Assembly: GCA_930367215.1 (NCBI GenBank)
Contig: OV884056.1
Span: forward strand, 282,206,067 to 282,270,066
Direction: 5' to 3'
DNA from: Pollenia angustigena
Lineage: Eukaryota; Arthropoda; Insecta; Diptera; Polleniidae
DNA length: 64,000 nucleotides
Part shown: piece by piece, positions 34,526-46,838 of the stretch
How the letters are laid out: each line of letters begins with the position of its first letter
Position numbering within the stretch: position 1 is the first letter of the stretch
Notes under the pieces: generated by a model
The model's input: only the letters and a program-made list of their open reading frames with translations
Told to the model about the DNA's origin: nothing
The model's database searches: none
Made by a program: the position numbers and the translations under genes

Positions 34526-36029
34526 GTAAAGAAACAACTCGAATGGTTCTCAAAATAAATTCCTGAAACTTTAAATTTTTCAAAACCTATAAAATTACTT
34601 TGTGGTTCTTCTTTTTTAAAACTTATTATAACTTATATTCACTTGACTTTAAATACTATTTCATACAATGTCTTCCATTCATTTTTCTAAATATATTTTT
34701 TCGTAAACATTTCCCATAATCTTGATAAAATTATTGACTAAAATAAATTTAAATTTTTCGTTTGTTTCGTTTACAAATATTTCTATGGAATCTCATTGAA
34801 GTAATTTGATGATTGAACCTAATAAAGTGTAAAATATAGTGTAAACGACTGTCTACGGAAAACGTATAATAACAAGGATTCTTTTCTTTTTTTTTTTTTC
34901 TTGTTTTAAGAAAATTATAAATTATTACAAATTGTTTTTTTTTGGCACTTTAATAGATGTCGTTGTTTGAGTAAAAAACTGTCAACAGATGTTTACAGCT
35001 GTCAATATTTTACACTTAAAAAGGAGGGAGTGTGCACATATATTGCATTTTAAAATAAAAAATTTTAAACACACAAAAACAAGAACAATTATATTTATGT
35101 ACATGTTTTCTTGTTTGTCAAAGAAATTAAAACGAAATAAGAAACTTTATCAATAAAAAAACATATAAGTCATGCAAATTGAAAAGAAACAAACAAAGAA
35201 TATTTGCAAATTTGAGGTGATAAAGTGATGATGGAGATAATTGATTAAGTTTAAAAGTAAAATATTTGTTGTAGAAAATTAAACTTTTTTCAGAAAAATT
35301 TTAAGTAGTAAAAACACCAATAACAGCTGAATAGCATTTTGAAACATATAAGTGGTCAAGAATAATTTTTGATTATTCATATTTGCTTTTGAGAATTCTC
35401 ATTAAATTGTAAATAATCTATTTAAATTTTATTATTATTCTTTATTAACAATATTGTAACTTTTTCTTCTTTGCAAATGGGAAACAAGGTGAATTAAAAT
35501 TTTATCTTCGAAATTTTTACAGTATTTTTTATTTCAACCGGGTGGATTTGACAACATTTAGGTTTAAATACAAAGAATGTCAAAAGTTTGTTTAAGAGCA
35601 AATTTTCCCGACATCCTTCAAATTTTATTGTTGTTCTATGTTAAATATTTACTTAGTATTTTTATTTTTTTTTTTTTTTTTGGGAAACAGATGGCGAAAA
35701 TATTTTCTGTCTAAAATAAATATTGGCAAATTGTTATGCATTTATAATAAAAAAAAAAAAAAACGTTGAAATTGTTATTGTTATTTTAAGTTAACTTAAA
35801 AGCAAAAACAAATATTGGAGTTTTAACAACAACATATTTTTTTAACAATAGAAGTTTTAAACTACAAGTTAAGTGTCATGACTTTAGAACACATTTTATA
35901 ACAAAGTTCATAAAAATATTAAATGTCATAATAAATTCTATTATTTCTTATGAAACAACATTAGAAGCAAAGGAAATTACAAAAAGCTACCAGAAAAACA
36001 AAAAAATCCGAAATGTGCTTACATGGTTT
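34526..36029. other. No gene seen; strongly AT-rich
   Basis: Contains homopolymer runs (poly(T) near 34890, 35665-35682; poly(A) near 35750-35764). No supported frame or repeat end. Confidence 0.45.
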
Positions 36030-36033
36030 TTAA

Positions 36034-37722
36034 CCCATTAAGGCCCGAGCCATGATTCCGTTGAGTTATAATGACGAAACTTTTAAAATTTTATTGTTTA
36101 TACCTAAATAAGAAAGAAAACAAATTTCGGGCAAATCAGATACGTGGGAGCCCAGATAACCCCCGTTGCGAAAGCGCAACGTTGGGCCTTAAAGATATAA
36201 AAATTAAGCGCATTTGCAAACATTTTAAATTAAACATTTTTATTCACGTCTTTAGGAAAAAAAAATTAAAAAAAATATTCATATACATTTCATTCTTAAT
36301 TCAATGCTACGTCACATTTCTCACGTTTGTAATTGATTGGTCCATTATTTACCATAGGCCCCATATAAAGCCCATTCTCGAAAAACACTTTAGTAGTATA
36401 AAACCATAACAAATAATTCTATTGTAATAAATTTTGTTCAGTCACAGTTTTATAATGACTAGAAATCACACTGTCAACTTTCGTAAAGATCAGTTCATAA
36501 TTTACCACAGGTCCAATATAATGCCCACTCCTGAAATATCCTAGCTGTCAGTGGATGGTATCAAATATTTGGCATAGCCGAATATATCACTCTTACTGGT
36601 TTTTCTTTAATATCCTGGGAGAGGATAATTTCACATTACTTGTTCGATTTTCTCTTATTGTACCTATTGAAGAACCCTGGGGGAAATTTGTGTCAATTGT
36701 TCCAACAGCCTGGTCCTGGGATTTGTGAAAATAGAACAAGGAGAACTAATTATCTAACTGGTATATTAAGAACAAAAAGGTTCAAAACTAATGAATTACA
36801 GTACATTCTTCACCGATGGTGTGACACTTTTTTTTTTGGGACTTTCTAAAATTTGATTCTTAAATCTAGTTCTGGGGACTTGTTTTATTGACATACTACA
36901 TTGTATCGAAATAATCTAACATTGTTATAACTAACACTAAACACGTTCATTGAGAATAGATTTTAGACTGGTCAAATAGTGTCAATTGACCAATGACAAC
37001 CCCATGTTAAAGTGATATTTCTTATTTTATCACCAAAGACCTATCACGGGACTTCTTTGGTGTAAGTTCGCTTTCCTTTAGGAAAATAACACACTTTGGG
37101 CATAAGAAAAAAAAAAGGAATTGTCATAGAGAATTTACTTTCTGCGAAATATCCTGCATTTTAAAAATTTGAAATTAATTTGAAAAAGGTGAAAAAATTA
37201 TCGAAAATTTCAAAACACATAAATAACAACAACTTATAATTAACATACATACATGTTTTTATTATGCTGTTTTAAATAGCAAGTGATTGTATAAATATGT
37301 TTGTATTTGAAAATTGTATGTAATTTGTATATCGTTTAGGCCCAGTGTTGCGTTTTCGCATCACGGATATATACAATCATAAAAAAAGTCTCAAATGTCT
37401 ACGATGATTGGATTTTTCAGTAGAAATAATAATGTTCGTATGTTAGCTATCTCCTTCAGAAGTTTCAGATAGGTATATTATATATAACTTTATTTTTTTT
37501 TAACTTTTTCAAAAGTACCCAAAAACAGGAAAAATTAAAAATTTAAATTAAAAATTTTTATAAAAAAAAAACTTATGTATGATACAAATCCAAAAACAGG
37601 TCGATTAGATATTAAGTTAAATTTTATTTCACTGTGCTTTATAACACTATCACGTAACAACAAAATGCCTGAGGGGAGGTTTAAGTGAACGTTGCGAAAA
37701 CGCAACGCAGGGCCTTAATGGG
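36034..37722. mobile_element. piggyBac-like non-autonomous element, copy 1
   Basis: 1689 bp with TTAA on both sides (36030-36033 and 37723-37726) and ends CCCATTAAGGCCC / GGGCCTTAATGGG, matching the CCC...GGG and TTAA rule of piggyBac. Subterminal palindromes built on GTTGCGAAAACGCAAC lie near 36166-36187 and 37690-37707, and a TTGCGTTTTCGCA copy near 37348. Internally it includes the 3' part of repeat family A (36330-36600, with hairpin TTGGCATAGCCGAA). No transposase frame. Confidence 0.87.
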
Positions 37723-37726
37723 TTAA

Positions 37727-38562
37727 TTTGCCCTGTAGTTACAGAGATATCGAAGAGTTTTTGAGGAAAAAAAGGAACATTTTGAAAAAAAAAATTGTTT
37801 GTTCTTTAAATTTTTATAAACAATAAAAATGCGATAAAAATCACAGTTTTCATCATCTTATCTCAACCTAATTTCGAATGAAATGAGGTTTACTTCATTG
37901 TAATCGGTGCACAGCTTTTGATTTTATTCACAGTTTACTGAGAAAACTAAATATTGACCAAGCAAGTAAATATATTAAATCCCTTGAATTTAATAGTAGC
38001 GGTGTTGAATACCGCTGTTGTACCCTATATTACATTTCGTGTAATAAATTACTTAGGTCACGCCAAGTAGATACAACAATTTTCCAAATCACGATTGGAA
38101 TCTTGCTTACATCATCATGTTGCACCCTAGCTTTTACAAGACCGAAAGCATGCACTCAACAAGCTGAACATAGTCGTCCGATTTCTTTTTATTTAGGAAA
38201 TTACTCACAACCCAAATAGACTGAACAATACTCCAAGAATATAAGGACAAAGGCATGTTAAAAGGGAAGACGCAAAACACAACTGCAACAAACCGTATCA
38301 GATGGAAATTCTCTGTGGATGTGAATTTTTTACATAACCATAGAGATATTTGTGTATTATGATGATTCTTCCTCGAAAGCAGTAATGTAAAGTGGATATC
38401 GGAGTGAAGCACTAATACATTTATTAACTGTTACATGCATTATTTTTGGGATTCCTCGCGTAGAAACTGGACAAAATTTTATTTCAGGGTTAAAAAACTT
38501 TTTATAAATCTAAAATATTTTTGGGAATAAGAGGGTTTTACAAAATTTTATATACACATATA
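37727..38562. other. No gene seen
   Basis: A 92-codon minus-strand frame (38134-38412) shows no recognisable motif and I do not call it. The rest is AT-rich. Confidence 0.4.
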
Positions 38563-39486
38563 TAATGGGTAATTTTTTAAGAGCTATAGGAAAGTTTAAA
38601 AAAACACATAAAATTCAGAAAAATGCATGAAATCTTTATTTTAATCGATAGTACGGTCGATATAATTTAATGTTTGAAGATTATTTCATACAAATGTTGA
38701 ACGTGACTGCGCCTCAAATGGTCCATCCGGTTAGTCCAATTTTGGCATACTCTTTCCAACATTTCGGCCGGTATCTCATGAATAACTGCTTCAATGTTGT
38801 CTTCCAATGCGTCAACTGAAGCGGGCATGTGTGTATAGACATGAGCTTTAACATAGCCCCACAAATAATAGTCTAGAGGCGTTGATTCGCACGATCAAGG
38901 CGGCCAATTGACCGGTCCCGAACCTGAAATAAAATGTTCACCGAACTCGCCTCTCAATAAGTCCATTGTTATGCGTGCTGTGTGGCATCGTCTTGTTGAA
39001 ACCACATGTCATGCAGTCAAGCTCTTGCATTTTGGGAAAAAATAAGTTGGATATCATCTCACGGTAGCGCTCACCATTCACAGTTACGGTACGATTCGCA
39101 TCATCTTTGAAGAAGTACGGTCCAATGATGCCACCAGCCCCTAAACCGCTCCACACTGTGACTTTTTCTGGATGCATTGGTAGCTCTTGCAAAGCTTCTG
39201 GCTGATCTTCACTCCAAAATCGACAATTCTGCTTATAAACGTACCCATTGAGCCAAAAATGAGCTTCGTCGCTGAACGCAAGAAGCGCGCGATGAACTTT
39301 CTTAACAGAGCACGCATTTTGATAATAAAATTCAATAATTTGCAAGCGTTGTTCGTTTGTAAGACGATTCATGGTTAAATTATAGACCAAACTGAAGATG
39401 TTTGACAGTGAAACAAAACACGAAACGTGCGCCAGCTGTTTAAACCAGTGTTGCCAAAAAGATAACTGCTAAAAATCACCCCTTAT
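38563..39486 (-). mobile_element. mariner-like element, second copy of the deleted lineage
   Basis: Ends ATGGGTAATTTTTTAAGAGC and, reverse complemented, AGGGGTGATTTTTAGCAG, with TATA at both junctions, so the exact edge is ambiguous by two bases. Sequence is close to the element at 21211 throughout, with the same internal deletion. Confidence 0.87.
38667..39390 (-). pseudogene. mariner-like transposase, deleted and frameshifted
   Basis: The start is preserved (MNRLTNEQRLQIIEFYYQNA at about 39372). SVKKVHRALLAFSDEAHFW again shows the helix-turn-helix stub joined directly to the first catalytic Asp. The frame 39390-38938 ends after loss of about 7 bp at the GATCH motif and a 1-bp loss near 39020. 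The third Asp motif is changed (GATTCGCACGATCAAGG replaces the CDLTP codons' exact sequence). The C-terminal frame 38864-38667 gives WGYVKAHVYTHMPAS and ends HLYEIIFKH. Inactive. Confidence 0.88.
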
Positions 39487-39575
39487 ATGTAGTATTAATC
39501 GCTTTATTTATTATTTAATTATTTGCACATGTTTGCGTGGTATAAAAATATTAAGAAACAAACTTAATTATAACA

Positions 39576-41518
39576 AGTAAGAGTGCTATATTCCGCTGTG
39601 CCGAATCTTATATACCCTTCACCATTGTGCGAGTAGAATAGAGAGCAACTAAATAATTTTTACGTATACATATACATACATATTTACAGTACTTACAACT
39701 TCATTATAAATGAAATTTAAAAAGCGATAACTGCTAAATATTTTTTTAAATCGTTTTTAGTTTCTATTTGTTAAATATATGAAATAATAAAGAAGGGTGA
39801 TAACGAAAATCTTATTGGGCATTATGCTAGTATATGTAAACAAATACGAAGGGGGGTGAGGGGATAGGAAGAAGAGACGACAACCGGATTTGAACTTCGC
39901 TTTGCATAAGGACCCAGAATATATATACTTTATAGGATGTAGGACCTTCCGTGAAGGGTATAAAAAACAAACTTAATTATAAAAAGAGTAATTTTTGGGA
40001 TTTCAGTATTTTGGTCATAACTCTGCTATTTCTTAACCGATTTGACAGATTTATATACCGACGTGTTAAAAAAGAAATTTTAGTTATTTTGGCTTTAAAA
40101 CGTGGACTCGGGAAGATCTATGGTTCCTGAAAATGGGTATTTTTCAAAAAAAAAAATTAATATTTTGGTCATAACTTTTTCGTATCTGAACCGATTTTCC
40201 CGAGTTTTTCAAAAAATATTTTCTATTAAAAATTTCCGATCTTCTGATATATAAGGCGTCAAAGTCAAAAAATTAAGGTTTTTATACTATTTTTAATACT
40301 TTTTGTATGAGAGGTACCACGCCTACTTCTCCAATCCCGCCGACATTTTGTAGGATGGTGTATATTTATAACCTAAAGCTTTTAAAGCTTTGGCTTTTGC
40401 CTTTCTCCAGATATACAGAAAAAAGTAATAAAAATACAACAATCACAAGGGATTTTTTGGAAAAATTAGAGGCAGCCATTGTTGGACCGATCTGGCTGAA
40501 TTTCAATAGCAAGAAATGGTGGACTATATGTGACATAAATGTAAAACAACGTAGCCGCTATCATGTCTGGAGTCTCCGGAAAACACATATCAAACGTAAG
40601 ACGGACGGACGGACGGACGGATGGACGGACGGATATCGTTAAATCAACTTCTCTCCTCATAAGGACCCAGAATATATATACTTTATAGGGTCTAAGATCA
40701 ATATTGTAGAAATTACAAACGGAATGACAAACTTATATATACCCTTTTCCAACTGTGGACAAATTTATATACCGACTAGTTTTAAAAAAAATTTACTATT
40801 TACTTGGGTTATAAAACTTGGACTCGGGAAGATCTATGGTTCCCGAAAATTAGTATTTAAAAAAAACATATAATTTTTGTTATACATTTTTGTATCTGAA
40901 CCGATTTTTCCGAGGTCTTCCATAAATATGTTCTATGTTTCTGATCTTTTGAAATATAAGGCGTATCCATAGGACATAAGATCGCCCTAAAATTTTTGTT
41001 TTATAAAAATTTTAATGTTTTTTACCCCATTTTAGCAGTATTTTAGTCATAACTTGCCAATTTTTTAACCGATTTGACAAATTTATATACCGATTTTGAT
41101 ATATAAGGCGTAACCATAGGTCATATAGCGGTCCACAATTTAGGTTTTTATACAATTTTTGATATTTGTTCTACGGGAGGTACCACGTATGTTTTGATAA
41201 CCTTTATATTTGTACCTAATTTGGAAACTTTGGCCCTTGCCGTTCTCCAGATATACAGAAAAAGTAATAAAAATACAGCAATAACTAGGGTTTCTTGGAA
41301 AAAAATAGACGTAGTCGTGGTTTTTAGCTAAAATCTCAGCCGTTTTTGGACCTGGCTGAATTTCAACAGCAAAATTATAATAAAAATACCAGACAGAAAT
41401 ATATACCAACCAAGCGCTCATCATTTCCGGGAGCTTTGGATAACCGATTTCAGCAGACAGGTGGACATACGGATGGACGGACAACCGGATTGGAACTTCT
41501 CTTCTCATAAGTATAAAG
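39576..41518 (-). repeat. Dispersed repeat family C, three units in a row
   Basis: Three minus-strand units: 39576-39966 (ends in hairpin-type sequence GCTGTGCCGAATC), about 39970-40757, and about 40758 onwards. Each shares GACCCAGAATATATATACTT, TTACAAACGGAATGACAAAC-like sequence and CCGATTTGACA. A (GGAC)n run lies at 40600-40632. The third unit is cut at 41518 by a hAT-like element and resumes at 45438. Includes GTCCGTCC-type motifs on the minus strand as in family A. No gene. Confidence 0.75.
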
Positions 41519-42789
41519 CAGAGTTCAGAGAAATTCAAATGTTAACGCTCATATTCAACCATTCTTGAATTTTTTCATAAATGAAAAATGTAAAATATGT
41601 AACTTTTTTTCACAGTCATGAATGAATTGTTAATATTTCGCCAAATTCATTCATGTTTTTGAGGAAAAATCCAATTTTGCCTTTCTTCAGTCATGAAAAA
41701 TGAGGAAAAAAAAAGTTTTAGAAACGATCCTCACTAGTAATGTTGTTGTTGCTTGACAGTTTGCATGACCACAGCTCGAAATGACTGTGTGTATTTGTTT
41801 GTGTAAAATATTTTTGGTATAGGCAACCAGCCAAAGTGTCTGTTGGATTTTTTGTAGGAAAAAATCATTGTAACAAATTAAAAGAACTGCACATATCGTC
41901 CGTCATCTTGAATGCAGAATAATGTAACATCACATTTCATAATTTTACATGCAAAGCAGACAACTTTGTAAAATGTTTATGAGATTTATAAGCAATTTTA
42001 AATATTTCAGCTAAAAATGCGATTATTATTATTTTTTAAGTTGTGTATGTTGCGTTATATAAATTTGTAATTTTCAGAAACAAAAAGACGTATCATCAAC
42101 GAAAGTATTCATATTACTATTAAGTAAAACAAACATTTAAAATATTTAATAATTAAATATTTGTGTTAAATTACCGGAAAGATAGGATATATACATACCT
42201 ATGATAATTTTTTATTTATTTTATTACTAATAAGTAGTGGTTTAAATTAAAAATGTAACTTAATTTAATTTAGCTATGATTTGATTTTAAAAAGCCATAT
42301 TTTTCATTCTAATTAAAAAGTAAAAATAATTATTTTTTTTACAATGAACAAATTTAGCAAATACAAATTTGACTCATATAACATAACATGTATATATCGA
42401 ATTATTTCAAAAGAACTCCGTATCGCATTCTAACAACGCTATGTACGTTGCAAAAAGTAAATTTTAATTAGGTGATTACTGAAAATTAATAAGAAGAACG
42501 AAAGCGTAGTGTTGATAGTATATTAAGTTAACATAAATGTTGGACAAAGTAGTACTTCTCCAAAGAAAGATATGATTACAATTTAATAATTCTAAAGGAC
42601 TAACACAAAATAAAGCTAAACAGTCTATATTTCACTACTTTATAAAAAAAAATAAAAAAGGCAATTATTCCAAAAATTAAGAATAACTGCCTTTTTCACG
42701 ATATTGATGAAGGGCCACTTGGAAGAATGCAATCCTAATAAAAAACAGATTATTTTAAATAAACTAATACAAATATTTCTTTTGAATAA

Positions 42790-42962
42790 TTAGTATTCTG
42801 GTTATTTTTGTCGAACTATTTATGTTTTTTTAATCCAAATTTTAATATTTTTAATCAGGCTTAACTTCATCAAATTTAATTTTTCATTAAATTATTATTA
42901 TAAAGAAAGAAATTTTACAACATGAAAATTAATTAAAATTATCAATAACAATTTTAACTCAT
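42790..42962 (-). mobile_element. SINE 3' fragment
   Basis: Matches the 3' body of the SINE at 17340-17625 and the arm sequence TAGTATT(C/G)TGGTTATTTT seen at 17872. The tRNA-like head is missing. Confidence 0.7.
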
Positions 42963-43953
42963 AAGGATACTATGATAATAATGATGACAGTCTGATGGAA
43001 ACAAAAATCTGAGGACCTGCAGATGTTGCCATTTATTCTTGGAAATTGTTAGCGTTTGGAAGTGCAATGGGGTAGGCTGCAAAATTTCAAAATTTCTGAC
43101 AGTTCTATATGGAGACGGCTTTTATTATTTTACAGCACTTTTATTACTTTTTCTTCTGCAATACTTTTTAGTCTGATCACTAATTCCACTTACACCCTGG
43201 TAACAGTTATAAAACAAATTACCCAGTTTTGACTTTTAAAGATATTAATGTGTTCTTATAAAAAGAATTAAAAACTGTGCTAATTTTTTTCTTGAGTGTG
43301 ATTATACATTATGTTGTTAAAAAAAATTATATTTTTATGAAACCTAATTTTTAATTTTGTAATTAACTTGGATATTTTTTTAGGTAGCAGTTTAAAATTT
43401 TATAAAAATATGTGATGTGAATCGTAATCAACAAAAAAATTCAATTTAAAATTTTCTAATAATTTTTAAGCTAACGATATGTTTTTATTTGTGTAAACAA
43501 TTCTTTGGTGCCTTTAAAAAGGGTCACTTTTTCTTTCGTTAAAAAGACGTACCTTTATGCAGAAATTATTGAGAAAAAAAATAGACACAAGAAGTTGTTG
43601 GTATTTTGTGTTTGTAAAAATATTTTGGTTTCTGTTCCAATCGCGACGATGGGTTTTTATTGCTGAAAACACTTTTCTTACGTAGGTAAAGTTATTAGGA
43701 AAACACTAACAAAGTCTTGTTTCGTCACAAGCAAAGCGACAGTAAGTACGGTTGATGAGTAAGAAAATTTGTTTTATTGTTGCAGTAATGCAATTTTATT
43801 GTTTCGCGACATATTATGCCAGTTATTGTAAATTTAATGTAGTGTTTTCAATACCGTTGCGCTTGGACCACAAACAAATTTTTTTCACGAGACCAAATAC
43901 ATGTCTTCAGTTCTTTCAGGTAGTAATTTTGTTTCAATATATTTTTGCCTTTA

Positions 43954-44657
43954 CCCTGCAAATAATAGGACCAGTCCAAACACGCGTGTAAAGAGTAGTC
44001 CACAAGGGACCAGGACTAGTCCAAAAGTAACCCAAACGTATGGAAAAAACCTGGTCTATTTACACTAAAGCCTAGATTACACTATCTCACAAGTCTTACG
44101 TATTCCATAATACTTTGTGAGATAGAAATCTAATGAGTTTTGATGCGACTGTCAAAAAATCACACAAAGTATAAACACTCACACATGAAATAAAATGCAA
44201 CCCTGATCCAATGAAAAGTATTATTGTTTAGAAATTTTTCAGAAAACGATGAAGTCGTATGGGATGTCAAACTTTTTTCATAATACTTGTCATTTTCGTG
44301 ACACATTGCATTCACACTATCAGACTTTGTCATATTACTTGAGTTTTTGACATGTATTAATACAAAGTATAATAGTGTAATCTAGCCTTAAGGAATAGTT
44401 TTAAAACTACTCCATGGTATATAACCCACCTTTGGACCACTAAGGAGTAGTTTTAAAACTACTCCATGGTATACTCAAGAGGATTAGTTTTGAAGTCGTT
44501 TAAAAACGAAAGCATGTCGTTAAAAAGCGAAGACTTGTCGTCTCACTACGAACACTTTTTAACAATGACATGGTCCATGCTTGCATTACATCGGACTAGT
44601 CCATGGAGTAGTCCATTTTATCAAAATGGGTCAGGTGGTCCAATTTTATTTGCAGGG
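43954..44657. mobile_element. MITE with CCCTGCAAATAATA ends, copy 2
   Basis: Same ends and body as 28796-29168, in the same orientation, flanked by TA on each side. It is enlarged to 704 bp by an inserted 320-bp element at 44069-44388. Confidence 0.87.
44069..44388. mobile_element. Harbinger-like MITE, TSD TAA
   Basis: A 320-bp insertion flanked by TAA at 44066-44068 and 44389-44391. The ends AGCCTAGATTACACTAT and, reverse complemented, AGGCTAGATTACACTAT are inverted repeats. The 3-bp TWA target is the PIF/Harbinger hallmark. No coding sequence. Confidence 0.75.
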
Positions 44658-45437
44658 TATGTCTTTTAAACGAAAAAAAACAGACCCTTTTAGAGGCATC
44701 ACAAAATATTTTACAAGATAAAAAAAAACACATTTTAGTTTATCAGCCAACAAATAATTTTACAAGACACAAACAGGCTATCGTGCTGCCTAGCGGGAAA
44801 AATTGCGAGGGCTTTGGCTTTTCAGGCCTTAAAGAAGGTTTACAACTAGATTTTCAATAAACTTTTACTTATTCCGCTCTGCCTTCTTCGAAAAGGGGTT
44901 TTAGAATGGGTTTTATGAAATCTTTTACAAATTCAAATTAACTTTTCTGAGACAAGGCCTGTCGAAATAGTTTTATTAGCAGTAATATTGGAATGTGTAG
45001 CAAGTTTAGTTATTAATTTACTAACAATTATTAGCAACAACAATTTGCGACCTTAGGACAACAACGATCTATATGCACCTAAACAACATGTAAGGTAGAA
45101 CCTTGTTGTTCTAAAACAGTTGGAATGCGACTGGAAAACTTAATCGGTAAAAAGGCCTTCTTTAAGGCCTCTTTACAACTTCATTTTCCCGCTGTTAATG
45201 GTCAGGCAAATCGCGTTTTTTTCATTATGAGGAATTTGAATGTGAATTTTTTTAAATTTTTCATATCTGACAAATTCATATATGAATTTTTTTCTTTGCT
45301 CATTTTTCATGAATGAGGAAATTAAAAATATTTTTTTTCCTCACCCTCATGAATGTGAAGAAGCAGTTCAATTTAAAATTTTTCACGCTCGCTCATGACT
45401 GAAAAATGAGCGAGCGTTTCGGTACTCTGGTATAAAG

Positions 45438-45540
45438 AATCTATACACTTTATTGGATCTAAGATCAATATTGTAGAAATTACAAACGGAGTGACAAAAT
45501 TTTACAAACCCTTTTACGTTCGGTGAAGGGTATAAAAACG
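45438..45540 (-). repeat. Remainder of the third family C unit
   Basis: Continues the unit interrupted at 41518 (AATCTATACACTTTATTGGA, then ATTGTAGAAATTACAAACGG), ending GGTGAAGGGTATAAAAACG. Confidence 0.8.
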
Positions 45541-45885
45541 ATAAAGCAGCGATTCTCTTCTAGCACTTAGCACCGCATTTAAGGATTGTATGCCTTATCT
45601 AACAGTAGTTGAATAAAACAGCAATTTTTAGAAGTAAAAAAGGAAGCGGTTGGCATGCAGTACATATACGTATTTATTGGCTCTAAGTCTTAAGCATTTT
45701 TGCTTGGTTACTACCGTTATAATAAAAAAAAGAAAACAGTCTAAACTTCTTTTGCTGCTGTATATAAAAAGTCGCTTATCACAAGCTTTGTAGTTTTTAA
45801 ACCCATGTTTTGCGAAATACCATAAGCATCGTTACAAAGCCCTGACATAAAATGTGCACACACAGCCTTGAGTGTATTAGTTTTT

Positions 45886-46838
45886 ATACCCTCCACCACA
45901 ATTAGTTGTGAAGAGGGTATATTAAGTTTGTCATTCCGTGTGAAACTTTTTTATCATTCACCTCAGACCCCATAAAGTATATATATTCTGGGTCCTTGAG
46001 TAATTCTAAGTCGATTTAGCCATGTCCGTCTGTCTGTCCGTCTGTTGAAAACACGCTCACTTTCGAACAACTCAAAAGAAATGAACAAACTTGGTGCCAA
46101 ATTGCTTGTAGTTATCCTAAGCAGTTTGGGACTGAAATCCAGCAAAATCGGTTCAGTAGCTATGAATCAAAATGTGGAACCACCACCTAAAAAAATTGAT
46201 AATTTTGTTACAAAAAATAGCATAAATGCTGGAACATAGCACGGAATGAGATAAGATTTTCCAAAAATTTGTTTTATTTGACTGGAAATCACGCTGTTAA
46301 ATTTCGCGAAGATCCGTCCATAATTTACCCTAAGCCCCATATAAACACTACTCAGGGAAAACAGTTAAGTACGCCTAAACAGTTTAGTACGCCTAAAACC
46401 GTAAAAAATAACGCTAGCCTAACAAATTTTGGCTCGTCACAGTTTTATAGGACTATAAATGATATTGTGAAATTTCGTGAAGATCGGTACAAAATTTACC
46501 CAAGGCCCCATAGAAACCCTACTCCCGGAAAACAGTTAAGTACACCTAAAACCATAATTAATAATGCTATCATAACAGAAATTGGTACGTCACAGTTTTA
46601 AAGGACTAGAAATGACGCTGTGAAATTTCTTGATGATCGGTTCATAATTTACCCTAGGCCCCATATAAACCCTTCTATCGGAAAACAGTTTAGTCGCCTT
46701 AAACCATAATTAATAACAAATTGTCACAGTTTAAGATAATAATAACATCATACAGATATTACTCCTTAAACATTCGAACTGTCGGTGGAGGGTATCAAAG
46801 ATTCGGCACAGCCGAATATAGCACTCTAACTTGTTTTT
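45886..46838 (+). repeat. Dispersed repeat family A, full-length copy
   Basis: Starts ATACCCTCCACCAC and ends GGTGGAGGGTAT plus the hairpin TTCGGCACAGCCGAA (46802-46816) and CACTCTAACTTGTTTTT. Contains GTCCGTCTGTCTGTCCGTC (46026) and at least three degenerate subunits of about 150 bp, each with TTTTATAGGACTAGAAAT-like, GATCGGTCCATAATTTACC and CCCCATATAAA motifs. Non-coding. Confidence 0.8.

Larger units (their letters stand above)
41519..45429. mobile_element. 3.9-kb hAT-like element, TSD GTATAAAG
   Basis: Perfect 8-bp flanks GTATAAAG at 41511-41518 and 45430-45437. Left end CAGAGTTCAGAG, right end reverse complemented CAGAGTACCGAAACGCTC; ACGCTC is also present about 25 bp in from the left. 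Subterminal TCATGAATGA and ATGAAAAATGAG motifs occur at both ends. The flanking family C repeat is continuous when the element is removed. No transposase frame is visible; it contains a SINE piece and a nested MITE pair. Confidence 0.83.

Noticed and set aside
38134..38412. 92-codon minus-strand frame as a possible small secreted or membrane protein
   Set aside because: No motif, no context, composition typical of chance frames in this DNA.
40466..40660. Minus-strand frame with repeated RPSVRPS residues
   Set aside because: Translation of the (GGAC)n microsatellite inside repeat C; not a protein.
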